Shown here piece after piece: positions 11,601 through 22,800 of a DNA stretch of 64,000 nt. Under the pieces are notes generated by a model. The model made no database searches. It saw nothing but the letters and a program-made list of their open reading frames with translations, and was not told the origin of the DNA. Both the position numbers and the translations under genes were made by a program. This DNA is from Amoebophrya sp. A120 (Eukaryota; Sar; Dinophyceae; Syndiniales; Amoebophryaceae). The stretch is taken from positions 14,381,379-14,445,378 of the forward strand of contig CAJINV010000001.1 in NCBI GenBank assembly GCA_905178155.1. The letters run 5' to 3'. Within the stretch, counting starts at the first letter, position 1. Every line of letters starts with the position of its first letter.

Positions 11601-12314
11601 CTCGCTCCAAAACGCTTTGCAGTGCAGCACTGCGTCCGCAGCCTGTGGCCCGAAAAAATTACCACATGGACCAGCCAGTATCTGCTGTTGGGGAGCGGTG
11701 CCCAGGTCACGTCTTTTCGCGTACCGGGAGAGATAGGGGAGCACGAGAGCCAGGCTGTTTGGCAAGATCGGCATCTTGTCTAATATTTGCATCAGAGTCA
11801 CGTACTTGGCCCCGATGTAGCCTCTCGCTTTCGGATTTGATTTCTCCTGCTTGTTGTTCTTCGTTTTGTTCTTTTGGCCGTTTGTGCAGCCGCCCGATGT
11901 TGTCGGGAGCGCTGTCTTGCCGTCGCCCAATTTCCGCAAAACGCGGTAAAGCTCTGCCACGTACACCAAGTGCGGAAAGAGGGAATCTGGTAAAACGCCG
12001 TGACTTTGCAGCTGAATGCAGGTGTGCAATTGCGACAAGTAAGAGCTGTGAAATTCCGCAGATACTCCCTGCGAGAAAAAGCGGCACAGGGGAAGTTGGA
12101 ACTGCACGTAGAGGCAGGGCGCCATCACGAGCAGTTGCTGTGTCACGGCATTCGTTCTCAGATCCGACACCGTGTGAAAAGTAAAGGCCGCATCGTCCGG
12201 AAGGGGGAGAAGAGTGAAATCGCGATTTTTGTCCTGCTCGGCGACTTTTTCACCGGATCCAGATGCGGGTGGCGGCTTGTTCCTCGCTTTCCTAAAATAC
12301 AGCGACACGTACAT
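8652..12314 (-). CDS. Large single-exon protein of unknown function
   Basis: An uninterrupted 1220-residue frame, the longest intron-free frame here apart from the SMP-C2 gene. ATG 12314 is the first in frame. The N-terminal third mixes hydrophobic, helix-like stretches with Lys/Gln-rich linkers. The middle has basic segments (RDGRRALKV-like and FQLNVLNRKKKVRR) and Gly/Thr/Ser linkers. A coiled-coil-like block (about residues 760-800) precedes a Cys-containing region, and the C-terminal 300 residues look globular (WYAHDNTQDQQ, VHWYEFEALDLHF). No catalytic motif, membrane helix or known domain was recognised. The last nine residues (PLPRNFIVF) and the stop codon are encoded by the right inverted repeat of the adjacent element, so the original C-terminus was probably replaced. 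Function is left open. Confidence 0.7.
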   Translation of the reverse strand: MYVSLYFRKARNKPPPASGSGEKVAEQDKNRDFTLLPLPDDAAFTFHTVSDLRTNAVTQQLLVMAPCLYVQFQLPLCRFFSQGVSAEFHSSYLSQLHTCIQLQSHGVLPDSLFPHLVYVAELYRVLRKLGDGKTALPTTSGGCTNGQKNKTKNNKQEKSNPKARGYIGAKYVTLMQILDKMPILPNSLALVLPYLSRYAKRRDLGTAPQQQILAGPCGNFFGPQAADAVLHCKAFWSEALLLKDKTKTKGQKCPEQQNILSDNVAGGQAAAQNGDGLKPAPSPSSGCLSASPMVVHQFGDQACLDLYWLSKHSSMARLMAFREPDVNGVSSKKKRKQGSAACGQKANSSGQHQALSSTSAVAFRSDNNFGSSSDFFAATQKHHTACQQGHRNFCTGYFDFVQALFRALWRHLSEVVPNNPGHDGYDTKELVEKHTNTLLKWLSWCFPPALSRPDESETDKSGTQAFYSKGQGYASALCRHSFHPHPEKGTTQADQQDPRRLTRPMSVAEVLDVMCRIMTPKKAADFFASVMGELKCSSEWEAEIGVSDLLSSEKRKVLRRIDKYQIRRGDRVTNREASSAMSSGEAVAPTSGKKLFVKNSAWTAGANIRGRNFAALLGRFQLNVLNRKKKVRRVLKNGKTGTTTTGISGTTNSGTSSATTAGNNQSAAAGHGVGAQIPKSDRTRVTRLAQLAGSSRGRRALKVLHAERDLKFVQCHGFAGKGENKHDQSQGCTKQAEEKTEQLKQDLKRCEARKDSSAAKKVEKQLIATLLNKEKVLWQQYYPILHFPAVQTKFKDMLNTFLAEGSLQFETLCQRMKGIAGGDALCLDLVVDLDFDANCKGPKKNPACCLNKTSTGNEDVGNKKTSLKKVCHCVVVTQTARRIEAYLKVFQFTTFPPKLEQKLDLLSAKLPHDKQREFLKKRIESSWKVNPLRVNGYLVTAATWYAHDNTQDQQCAITFEHIRDCKRPVTADGVHWYEFEALDLHFKQQAASGAELSDPGNRKAFLYGQRDADPSVWQCFYIDANRVLAGLTGGESTSSVASSSHSFSFSPAARRGEGEQQREVAAGQNTSFASAVEMSDDTGATPLAEIPDEIFPYLDIYKHGRNEGTPADGEDVKALLDPRYHLVEQDAVVCSEARKRLHAIEHLEDKRHVVMYALHVSGKELLEKQVPTPSVELVRHALHFLAYGINKVAGVVGGSGLGPGGYGVKFLPLPRNFIVF

Positions 12315-12540
12315 CCTGCCCCTATCCCACTGAACAAAAGCACACGACCCATCTTCCCCGACCTACGACGCAAAAGTCTTTTTATTTTTCTAAAAGCTTC
12401 AGCAGCGCAAGCCAAAGCGCAAGCGCTCCTCTCCTCGCATAATATGTCAGCGAGCGGAAGCGCCACTTCTCTTCAATAATAGAAAAATAAGCCATGCAAC
12501 AGCTGAAATGGCGAGACTACAGGAGGAGGTTTGTGTCACA

Positions 12541-13119
12541 CTACAAGGGTGCATGGTGCTGTGCAAGAGTCTGCCCACGCAGCAAGACAAAACCTATACG
12601 ATTCAAATAACAATGTCGAAGCTGCTTATTCCTTGCAATACAAAAAGTGCAAAGCCTACTTGATTTTCTTTGCGTTGACGTGGGTCCATGAGCTTTTTTT
12701 CCATGCCGATAGCCAAAGCGCGAGTTCCCCTCTAGCTCTTCCTTGTTTTGCTGACCCAAAACTACGGCTTCTGTCTTGTTGGGAATGCAATTTATTTTCG
12801 GCAGTTCACAGGAAGACGCCAACTTCGGTTGTTCGCGCTCAAAAAGTTGCTGCGCTTCTTCCAGCAACCGCGTACGATGGGTTTCGATCTTCTGCCGCAG
12901 CTCTGCGCCCGTGGTGAAGAACCCAGATCCACCACACTGCCCGTTATTGGAAGGCTCGTACACTTCGAAGAGCAAGGGGCCGCTAGGCGACCACTCGCCC
13001 CCGTCCATGCCCACAGCCCTCAGCGACACGCCCACAGACGCAGGAGCCGCGACAGCCGAGGCTGGAGCTGGTGAAGAAGCGTTTACCATTTCAACGTCGC
13101 CGGTGTTCGTCTTCATCAT
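12541..13119 (-). CDS. Hypothetical protein, N-terminal part convincing
   Basis: A 192-residue frame from ATG 13119. The first 110 residues look genuine: an Ala/Ser/Val leader, then SGPLLFEVYEPSNNGQ and a charged helix (ELRQKIETHRTRLLEEAQ). The rest (from about residue 115) is basic and of mixed composition and could be intron sequence read through, since possible GT donors occur just after the helix. No downstream exon was found before the next gene starts at 12314, so the 3' end is uncertain. No domain is recognised. Confidence 0.45.
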   Translation of the reverse strand: MMKTNTGDVEMVNASSPAPASAVAAPASVGVSLRAVGMDGGEWSPSGPLLFEVYEPSNNGQCGGSGFFTTGAELRQKIETHRTRLLEEAQQLFEREQPKLASSCELPKINCIPNKTEAVVLGQQNKEELEGNSRFGYRHGKKAHGPTSTQRKSSRLCTFCIARNKQLRHCYLNRIGFVLLRGQTLAQHHAPL

Positions 13120-14328
13120 TTTTGTCGCGTATGTAGTTTTTCTACAGCGTTTGTTCTTTCTCCTTGTTTTTCTCCCTGTTCAACTTCATCCAAAAGTAAT
13201 TTGATCTTCAGCTTCGATGCGAAAGTAGTTCTTTTTTTTTTCCATGCCTGGGCATGGCCATGGCGTCAAAGGTTCAAGGCCCCAAAAAAAAGAAGTAGTT
13301 TGATCTCCGTGTTCGCACGAGGGCCAAAAGTAGTTTGATCTTCAGCTTCAATCCGAATCCGGCACACACAGTTACAACGGTTAACACACCTGATCATCTA
13401 ATGTTACGTGGAGGCTACTCGTGATCGTCAAGAACTTTCGCATCACTGATGCAAAAGTTCTTGACGAGCATGGATTCAAGGCTAGTGCTCTATATCCGCT
13501 TTACCTCTGTGGCTTTCTGGCGGGTTTTGACTCTTTTGACTTTGAAGATCGCGGGAGCGCATCACGATACAACGCCTGAAGACGGGAAGTGCAAATGCTC
13601 TTCGTTCTAAAATGGAAATCGCCTTCTACCGCTGGGATTGAGCTTTCTTCCGATGATTTTGGGAGGATAAAGCAAATCATCTAGAACATCACTTTTTAGA
13701 AGACGATGGATAGTGATGCTGCATCCCATGCCCGTCAACAACAAGATTGCATACTTAAATTTGACAACTACGGCTGCAGCTGTTTGCATGTTCCTTGTCA
13801 TTCTCCTTCTGATTCTGTGCACCGCCAGACGAAGCTTCAGTTTTCAGCTGCAAATGCAACCTGTCCGATAGCTCCTTGCAAAAACGCGGTCACAGAGTTT
13901 CACCCCTTTCTCCACAGGGTGTGTATCAAAAGCGACATCGTGCTCAGTAAATGATGAGAAAAATTAGAATTACTATTTAACGAGCTCGATCCTCGTTTTC
14001 CAGCGTGAATGAATATTATGTTGCAGAAACTTGAAGTAAATGAAACTTCGAGAAGAAGCGTTCGGAAAATAGACGTAATAGAAAGAGCTACAACAGTTCG
14101 GTCGTAAAAGATAAAGAAAGCAACGTAGTACCAGCCGGTTCCAAGACATGCATTTCGAGGACCGATGTTGGAACGATAAAGAGCACGAACCCTCTGCCCA
14201 ATTAGTAGATGGAGGAAAACAATGGCCCTCAACAACGCACGTAAGTAGGGCGAGCTTCACTCAAATTATACTACTGCCTTAAAAGTTGCAGTGTGCATCA
14301 TGATGGACTTGTGCCAGCACATGCATCC
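13120..14328. other. Intergenic, short repeats and a hairpin
   Basis: No convincing gene. Two near-identical stretches (TTTGATCTTCAGCTTC) occur at about 13200 and 13337. An imperfect inverted repeat at 13425-13467 pairs CGTCAAGAACTT with AAGTTCTTGACG around GCATC/GATGC, a stable hairpin of about 18 paired bases. It lies upstream of 12541-13119 and downstream of the esterase gene, so it could mark a transcript boundary. Confidence 0.5.
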
Positions 14329-16490
14329 TCACGAGCTACCGCACATGAGCGCTCTCGACACTGCTCGTAGTATGAGATCGACGAAATTTAATTTGCTTAG
14401 CTGTCCCCCCGGTTGCAGCATTTGCCCTTTCGTCATGCCAGGCCTGTTGTCCTGCGAGCCGAGAAACCAATCGCGAAACTGCTCGTCTGCGTAAGCACCC
14501 CGCCAGGAGGCGTGTCCGTAATTCATTTGCTTGTAGTATCGGGTGTAGCGCACCCGAAACCGACCGCTTTCGTCGTACAATTCGACAACGCGCACTTTCT
14601 CTGGTTCTTCCCGCCGAACCTCGAGCCGGCCACCCTGCTCTTCTACGATCACTTTGCGACAAAGGTCAAAATTGAAATCCGAGTAAAGCTCGGCGTGCCA
14701 CCTGCAAGTAGGTATACTTGAATTTGAATTTGTCCGTCGTGTCTACTTTCGCATTCATTTTTTCATGCACTACGAGTTCCTACCAACACGAATAAAGCAA
14801 ACATGTCTTGTCGGTGCAAGAAAAAAAGATCTACTTACTTGTCTTCCTCTGCGACGAAGAACCACAATGGGATATCGAGCTGAAGCAACGCGCGCACTCT
14901 GCGCTCCGCATCCTCACTAACGTACTCTCCGCCGGCCTCGGGCGGAGGGGTAAGCCTGTGCGTGCGATCGTCGTGGATGATGTGCTTTGAGATCAAACAG
15001 TCCTGGTTCTCCGTCCGCGTGCTCACCCTTCCGCTCGCTCGGGCTGGTGGCGATGGGTAGTAGGGTGTGTGCAAGTAGTGCTCGAGCGCGGCCTGCTGCG
15101 GCGTCGCCTCGGGGAGCGCATGGTTATGGGCGTCGTCCTCCCCCTCGTGGACGATGGACGGGTCGTCGCGGCCTCCCTTCGGGCACACCGCCGCGCAGGC
15201 TGCAAATTTCAGCCCGTACTTCTCGAAAAAGTTGCAGGGCATCGGGTAGCGAAACTCGTCAAACCCGCTGGCCGCCAGGGTGATCCCCACCGCGCCCGCA
15301 CCACCGGCGGACTTGCCCGTGACGTACAGCCGATCCTTGTCGATCCGCAGCCCGGATTTGTTTACCACGATGTCCAGCATTTCGAACAGCTGCTCCAGCG
15401 CGTCCGGGTACGTCCACTGCCACCACCCATTGTCGTCGAACAGCCGCCCCTTGTTCACGTGCGGCGCAAGCATGACGCAGTCCCCCGCCAGCGGGAACGC
15501 GTTTTGCTCGTTCTGTCGGGCCAGCGACTTGTTCATCGGGCTGCTCGGGTGGTGGAGATGAGGAGCAGGAGAATCACTACCCGCCTGTACCCCTGACGTT
15601 GCCTGCGAGGTCCTTTCCAGTACTTCGACCGGATCCACAAACCGCTCCGTCTCCCGGTCCGCGACCAACGTGAATGGGCAGCCCTGCTCGAAGGCCAGCA
15701 CGTCGTGGTCCAGCAGGTTCCAGGGGTCGTCGGGGGTGTGGTCCTTGAGGTCCGCCTTGGAAAAGGGGGCGTCCGCCGCCGCGTAGGTGGCGCCGCCGTG
15801 CAAATAGAGCAGCAACGGGTAGCCATTCGCGTTTGGCGGGGGAGAAGATGAAAAAACGTTGGCCGCCGGACTGTTTGGAGAGTAATTCGCCGGCGTTCGC
15901 ACTAGGTATCCCAAATTTCCCTTCGGGGTCCGCCCGCTCCGAATTTCGCCCGGCGGCAGGGACACGGGAAACCCGAGCTCGCTGTGCTGGTTCTCCGCGA
16001 AATACGACTGACGGCGCCGCTTCCGCTGATTCGGGAGCGCGTAATGCGTGATGGGGGCGACTTCTTCCTCCAAATCCGAATCCGCGTCGACCAACAACGA
16101 ACGGTCGATGGCCCTGCGATCGCGCGGAATTGTGGACGACGCGTCTCCTGTTGGTGACGCGGTCGACGCTGGGCTTCGACGATTGGCTCCTGCTTTGGGT
16201 CCGCGAGGTGGAGGAGGTGTGCCTTCAGCTAGTCTCTTCAGGTAACGCATGCGCTGCGCTTCGTGGGCCAAGTGCGCCACTGTGGAGAGCTTTTTCCATT
16301 GCATGCGTGCGTGGTGAGAACCAGAGGGGGACCCCGCTGACGTTGCACGATTATTTGTGGCCGCCGAGACGGAAGAATATATTTGCTTTCCCCCAGCAGC
16401 AGACATGCGTGCCCGCTGCAACACTGCGGCAGCGCTGTCATCCTGCTCCTCCACCGAAGAGAGCTCCTGCTCGTCCGTGTTGCCGGCCAT
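14329..16490 (-). CDS. Alpha/beta-hydrolase, polyhydroxybutyrate-depolymerase/esterase type
   Basis: Exons 14839-16490 and 14329-14701 join through a GTAAGT...TTGCAG intron into 674 residues. The first 190 residues are a low-complexity leader (Ala/Ser/Pro/Arg) without a signal peptide. The catalytic region opens with LLLYLHGG, the oxyanion-hole strand. The nucleophile elbow is VTGKSAGGAG with Ser about 394. The acid is in PLWFFVAEEDK (Asp about 550), the equivalent of the GxDD motif of PHB depolymerases and feruloyl esterases. The intron falls one residue later. The histidine is in YGHASWRGAYAD (about 614), the typical GHxSW near the C-terminus. All three triad residues are thus present. The substrate is not known; short esters or polyesters are likely. 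The catalytic domain resembles bacterial LpqC-type esterases, so ancient bacterial origin is possible. Confidence 0.85.
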
Positions 16491-17664
16491 TTTTGGCGGA
16501 GTTGACCTAGACTAGGACCACAAGATATTGGGTCATATCGACCAAGACTAATTAGAGCGAGAACTACTTCGAAAAAAGAGTAAATGCGAATCAGTCATCA
16601 ACGTGGGAAAGGAAAAAGGGGATAAGGCTGTAGCCGTACCGATGTTGGGCAAGCGGCAGAAATAAATGCTGATCCACAGAAGATTACAGTTTTTTTGGCT
16701 CATCTGGTACCGAAAATGCTCCTTCGGCTGAGGAGCATCTGTAGTTGCTGCACCGAATAAATGTCTTGTTGCGAGACGTGGACCATTTTTGCGACGAGAA
16801 CTTGCTCCTACTTGTACTTACGTCTCCTCTATACAAATGGCTGCAAATGACCGAAATTACAAACAGGCTCAGTACCGAAACGGAGTGCCCGTGGGCAATG
16901 ATGAGTGGACTGATACTCTTCCATCTTCTTGTCAACCGAACTCAATTTGTGGTTCCGGGCGGTAGAAACATGTTTATCAAAAGTAATTGATACAACCCAC
17001 AGGCAAAGTACAGAAAGTGACCGATTCGCAGCTTCCTTTGCGTTGCAGGTCCAAAGCAGCCGAGATGGGTCCAGCGAAATCGCAGCCTGGCACCGCCATC
17101 ACTACACACACAGCAAGTAGAAGCACGCGCAACATCAGTGGACGACGAAAAAGTAAATCATGAGTACAACCGAAGGCGAAGCTAGGAGCATCATGAGCAT
17201 CAACAATCTTCTTCTTCTACGAGACCGACGATAAACTACAATAGGCTTACTCACCAATCCAATCTACTATGTATGTAGAAGGCACGAACAAGAAGTACGA
17301 AGAGAGTTTTACCGAGTTGATGTTGAGCGGAGGCATATATGATGCGGGAGCTGCCGCGAGAAATAACACATCAAACATGGCAGTAGATCATGCGCCTACG
17401 ATGCTAGACAAGAACATCTAGGAAACTCATACATGGGAAGCACCAGGAGCCGTTCGGCACAAGAACTTCTTGTCTGTCTATCTCTGTGTGACGGCCAGCA
17501 GAAAGTTGTAGCACAGAGATTGTAGCCGCTAGAAGCAGCACCATGATCATGTGGACTGTTCAAGAAAATTCGCACAAAGAATCACAAAAATGCTGTGTTG
17601 CTCATGCAAACATGTTGGTCGTGGCAAACGCAAGACTCTAAAAAATCGAAAAGGACGAAACAGA
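16491..17664. other. No gene recognised (intergenic)
   Basis: About 1.2 kb, AT-richer, with short open frames of no distinctive composition on either strand. I see no long inverted repeat. Confidence 0.5.
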
Positions 17665-19104
17665 TCAGACTCGGTTACCAGTTTTAGGTGGTGCCGTTGG
17701 CACTTCGTAGCCACCAGCGGTCAGTTGCACTTCTGGATCCTCAGACAGTTCATAAAATCCCCCTCTTCCAGCGGCCCCCAAATTGTCCGGCGGACTGGCT
17801 TTGCCGATAGGCAGCTGCTGCGCTCCGTCGGCCCCGTTCCGGAGTGGTGCGGCTTCTTCTTTTGCCCCCCACCGCAGTCGCCAGCGACGTTGTAGGTACA
17901 AAACGCCAGCCTTGGAGAAAAACCACGCTAAGATTTCAAAGACACATCCGACCTTGCAATCGCAGCCGCCCTTCTCCCACAGTCCGTTGGCAGCTGCGCG
18001 ATCTGGCAAAAAGCGGCCGCACTGTTCGTAACGAACCTGCGAAGTGACGCGCGCGAGGTCGTCTAATAGCGCGAAGCCACGCCGGTTTCGCATCCGCTCG
18101 CTTTCTTCTGAATTGATGGCGCGCTGCAGGAAGTAGCTGCAGGCAGAAATGACAAGCAAAGTACCGAGGGCCACCGAGGTTGCGTTAACGACAAGGTTGC
18201 CGGAAAACCGTGATAGTACACACATACCGCACGTCAGCAAGGCAAGGACCAGATAGATCCACACACCATACTGGTAAAACGGCTCATGATGAATCTGAGA
18301 TGGAAGTAGTTGTAGTTGATGTTTCGAGCAGGCGTGTTACGTGTCAGTCTGATACACTTAGATTTAGAAGTGGTTTAAAGCTACAAATCCAATCAAGATG
18401 ATCTATTTGACGTATACTTTCCTGCTACGAGGAAACAAAGCTGTGGAACAAAAGAAAGATGCCCGCACCTTGCCCAGGACGTCTCGCTCCACATTGACTT
18501 GAAGAAGCCGCAGTAGAGCCAGCAACTGCACCACGATCATCATGCTGGATAGAACGCCAATGCCGATGCGGATCCATCGATTTAAAACTACTAGCAGAAC
18601 CAATGAGGAGGCGACGCTGCAAAACAGGGGCAGCCACCACTCGTCGGTCGCAGTATTGTTATGGTCCTGCAGATCCATAAAAATCAAGCCTATCCACACG
18701 CCCGCGACCAGGGACCCGGCGGTTGTGAAGAGCTTCGGCACGCGGTTGCTGAGCAGTACAATTGCTACCCCGGCAACGAGACAAACCAGGTACAAAAAAT
18801 CTGGATGGCCGAGGAAGTGACTCCTGTCCGGGAAGGGGCCAATCGTGGGGGCTGTGAGCGCAGCTGCGGATTCCGCTCCTTCCGGGGTGCTGACAATGTG
18901 GCCATGGTGGGAGCTGGTGTTGGTTGTACTAGTCCCGCCATCGGCCGCGTGTGACGAAGACGAAGAGGTTCCTGAAGCAGCGGTGGGCACTGTCGAATTC
19001 GTCACGGCTGCAGTTGAAGACGTTGACGTTGAGTTGCTGGAGCCGCCCAAGTGGCCCAACTGCCGTTCACCAACTGCAACTGGGTCGTACGTGTTTGTGA
19101 ACAT
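17665..19104 (-). CDS. Multipass membrane protein, TMEM198-like
   Basis: Two exons (18469-19104 and 17665-18294) join in frame through a GT-AG intron (donor GTGCGG, acceptor TCTCAG) into 421 residues. A 95-residue Ser/Thr-rich, probably luminal or extracellular N-terminus precedes about seven hydrophobic helices: FLYLVCLVAGVAIVLL, LVAGVWIGLIFMDL, VASSLVLLVVL, IGVLSSMMIVVQLLALL, then in exon 2 YLVLALLTCGMCVL, SVALGTLLVISACSYF and a last weaker one near EILAWFFSKAGVLYL. Small-residue-rich helices and the number of segments recall TMEM198/DUF4203 proteins, but I cannot confirm this by alignment. The C-terminal 60 residues are cytosolic-type, Gly/Pro-rich. The join is supported because translation on both sides of the intron is continuous and hydrophobic. 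Confidence 0.7.
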
Positions 19105-19805
19105 GCTTGCGCACCGTAGTATTCGTCACGAAGAGGAAGACGGACACAAACACACTCGTGAAAGAACAATGCAAACCCTTAACCAGAAAAGCACTTTAAA
19201 GTTGAACTTTCGTCTATTTTGCGCTCGGCCTCGGCTCCGGCTGCATTAAAAATTTCAGAAAAATCACAAAAAAACATCAGCTCGGGTGTGTATTCGTGCC
19301 GGTCGCATAGCACTTTTGCACTCTTTGTCTTTAGCAAGAAAGTTCCTTAACGCAACCGAAATGGAGCACGTCCGGTTGTACACAATTATCGACGAGGAAG
19401 AAACGCTCCAGCGTATTCGGCGCAATCATTTTGCGCCGGAATCTGTTTTTATTGCAGCTGAGTACAACTTCATGCGTTCTTCCATGGCAGAAATGAGTCT
19501 TGCACTAACTTCTGCTCGCATCTCTGACGTGATAAATATCATGTGCCCTTTCAGCACCAGCAACAGCATTGTCCAACGAAGATAGTGATTAGAATATGGA
19601 ACACTAGAATGCTGTAAAGTTAAGTTCTCCCATGAACCCGATGCTGAACCACGACCACGAGAAGGAGGACGCGTGACATCACATTTACATGAGCGGAGAC
19701 AAGCGAGATGACAGCAAGAATCTTCACAAGGTTTATTTAGAGCAGATAGATTCACATTGGGATTGCGACCGCCCCCGTGTGCGGAGAAATGGTTTTTCTT
19801 TTTTC
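19105..19805. other. No gene recognised (intergenic)
   Basis: About 700 bp between two minus-strand genes. A small plus-strand frame near 19362-19585 and its antisense shadow have no supporting features. Confidence 0.45.
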
Positions 19806-22800
19806 TCATCTTCTCATCATGCTGATATGTGCAGTCGTTGCAAGAAAAGTCAATGATGTTCTGCTTCTGACTTTGAGTTTGAGTAAATCGTAAAAAGTTA
19901 AATCCGAGCAGGACGCAGTCACGGGTCGTTCTTCACCGAGGTTGGTGCGGCGGAACTCCAAAACACATGCCAGTGATCCTTTCCATTGTCTGGTATGCAT
20001 TGCAACTATGTCTGGGTCTAGAAGGATGCAACTTGTGATGCTGCATTTGGATTCTACAAAAATCTGTATTGCGTAAACAGCAAAAGAGGTCCAGTCTTTG
20101 CAACGGCGTCAAAAGGGCATTTCTCATGCGGTATAGGCATCAGGATGAGGATGCCGATGCCGATGCCCTCAAAAAATATAATATGTGATGCTAGGGCATG
20201 CATCACAGATATCAGGTTCAGGAGGCATGGCGCAAAATGTGCATGACAAATCGTGCACTCTTCCAGACCCAGAGATATTTGCATTTGATATCTGGGCACA
20301 GCGTTTCATTCCCTGATCCGCCAATCGCCTCTCGGAGGCAAGTTTTTCGGATTCAGCCTCTAGTTCTCCTAGCTCTAGCTTAGCAGATTCCATTGCTTTT
20401 TCATGTTCAGCAAGAGCAGCGGAGCCCTCCTTCTCAGCTAGTACAGGAGCAGGTTTACTGTTTTGATCGTTGCCGCACGACGACGACGACATCCGCAACA
20501 CGTCCGCTAGTGCTAGTCCCCCGTCGAACCTCCTGGGCGCTCGTTTTATTTCCATTGCGAGTTTTGCTCGCGCTCGGTCATTTTTGCGTTGCAGCTCGTG
20601 AATCATGGTGCTCCGGTTGATGTAAACCATCCTCCAGCGGCTCCAGTCCCCCTCCTCCGCGGCCGGCGCGCCCCGAGAAGCTTTACGCATCTCTCGGAGT
20701 CCCTCCTCCAACCTCCCGCGGCGGCGAAGCGCCCCGGCCAGGTTGCTATGCGCACTCGAAACGTGCCGATGGTGTTCGGGCAAGACCTTCTCGAACAGGT
20801 CCACCGCTTCGGTGATCAGCTGGTACTCCGGTACTTCGAAAGCTCTTTGCAGAGCCTGCAGCATAAGGCAGAAATCAGCGCTCAAAGATGATGCCTGTGC
20901 AGAAGAAGAAGAAGATGACGTAGGACAAGATGAACTCGCTGTTGGTGTCCTACTAGTAGTAGCGTTTGTCATCGAAGATGCATTGTTTTGCGCGGTCTGG
21001 CGGACGATTTTTTCTCGTTCCTTGATTTGCGCAGTCACAGCAATATCGGCTAATAGCCCGTAGCAAAGGCCAAGCAACAGCTTGGCATACGCCGTGGACG
21101 GATGGCGTGGGCCGACTAAGCGCTCTCGCGTGCGCATCACCTGCTGCAAGCCCCGCACCGCGAGCGGTAGAGGTCCGCCACGATTCATCCATTCGTTCGC
21201 AAAGTCGGCTGGACTGTCGTCTACTCGCCCAAGCGAACTAACATTCAGGTTGTTCTTCCTCTGACTGAGACTGGCAGGACCCCCATCTTCCTCGTGATCT
21301 TCTAACGAGGTCATCGTGGTCGAATTGACGTCAATAGCAATTCGCCGAAGGCAAGAGTCAGAGGCATCGAGTATGACTTTGACATCGACTCCGCGGGGCA
21401 GGACAAATTCTCCTTCGCGTCCGTTTTGACCTCCTATTTGTTCGTGTAGTTCGTCATGCTTTATTCTACTCCCCGGAGCAGAAAGAGCAGATGAGGCTTC
21501 TCGGTCAACATTGCTCGACCTCGACGCAGGCCGGAAAAATACTGGCATCTTCGACTTGCTCGTGAACCTGGTAAATTGCTGTCGCCATTCCGCGACGAGC
21601 ATGTCCCGGGGCGTAAGATCTTCCGCTGTCGCAGCCCCGCTTGTCAAATGTAGACAAGATTGCGATTGCGCAAGGAGCTCTTTCATCGTGTCGCGAGGCA
21701 GACCACTGTACTGATATTTCACGGGGTACGCCCGGCTACTCGCGGTAAACACGCAGCACAGCTCCAAACAATCCATGAGTAACAACACCGCTTCTGCCGT
21801 CGACGCGGACGACTTGGTCGCTTCGGACAGAGGTTTTGTTTTGTTTAAGAACATGCTCCACACGATGTTCAAGTCCCAGGCAGCATGTGCCGGTTGCTCC
21901 AGCCCCGAACCTGGCATCCAAGCGAGCCGCGCTCTCTCCGTTCTGGCCAGTACTTCGAGCAGATCCGCGATTGTCCGAGGCCTGCTCTTCTGGTTCTGTT
22001 GCTTGGCTGCCTTCTCCGCTTTGTCGGACTCGGAAAGGAGGTTGTTGAGCAGCGCTTTTGCATCCTTCCAGCGCTGCATGCACTTCACGCTCTCCCTTGC
22101 TAGCAGAAAGTCCTCCACAAAAAAAGCCCCGACCGCACGCGCCGCCCTGGCGATGAAGGCGGGGAGCTCGAAGGGGGCGGTCACGTCAAGCGAGAGAATG
22201 CCACTAGCGAAAGGCGCCCGGCCCGACGCGACCATCAGCAGAGTTTTGCAGGAAAGATCTGCCCGGCCAGCATTGGAGTAAGCTCTCGCGCAAAAAAGAA
22301 GGAGCCTGCGATACTTTCGAAAGTAAGGGGCATCCAGCCGCTCGTAGAGCACGGCAGGGATTCTGCTTGATCGAGATGATGAAGCAAAAGCGTTCTGATG
22401 TCCTCCATGCAACTGCTGCTCCTGGTCGGGTCCATCTCTCATTGGGAGGTCGTGAGCGGCTCCTTCCGCCTCCACCTGGTGGTCACCCTTGTCGTCCTCG
22501 TCGTCCAGTCGCTGAATGATGTCCACGATCCTGGCAACCACATTATCCGCAACCACTTCCTGCAGTGCGGGCCAAAGTGCGTAGAGGAGGAAGTGGACCC
22601 CCGCATCAATCACCGCTAGTAGCTGCTCCGCGTCTGTCTCCATATCAAATCTAAAAATGTCTGGGTCTGGAAGAATGCAAGTTTGTCACGCTTGTCTCGC
22701 ATGACTCCGGAATCTGTTATGCATGAGCAGGAAAGCACATGAGTGAATGAATGAATGAGTGACGCCCCCTGACGCACCTCGTCGATCCGATCGCTTCACT

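Noticed and set aside
11465-12184. 239-residue plus-strand frame and others opposite the 1220-residue gene
   Set aside because: Antisense shadows with biased Arg/Ser/Cys composition and no features.
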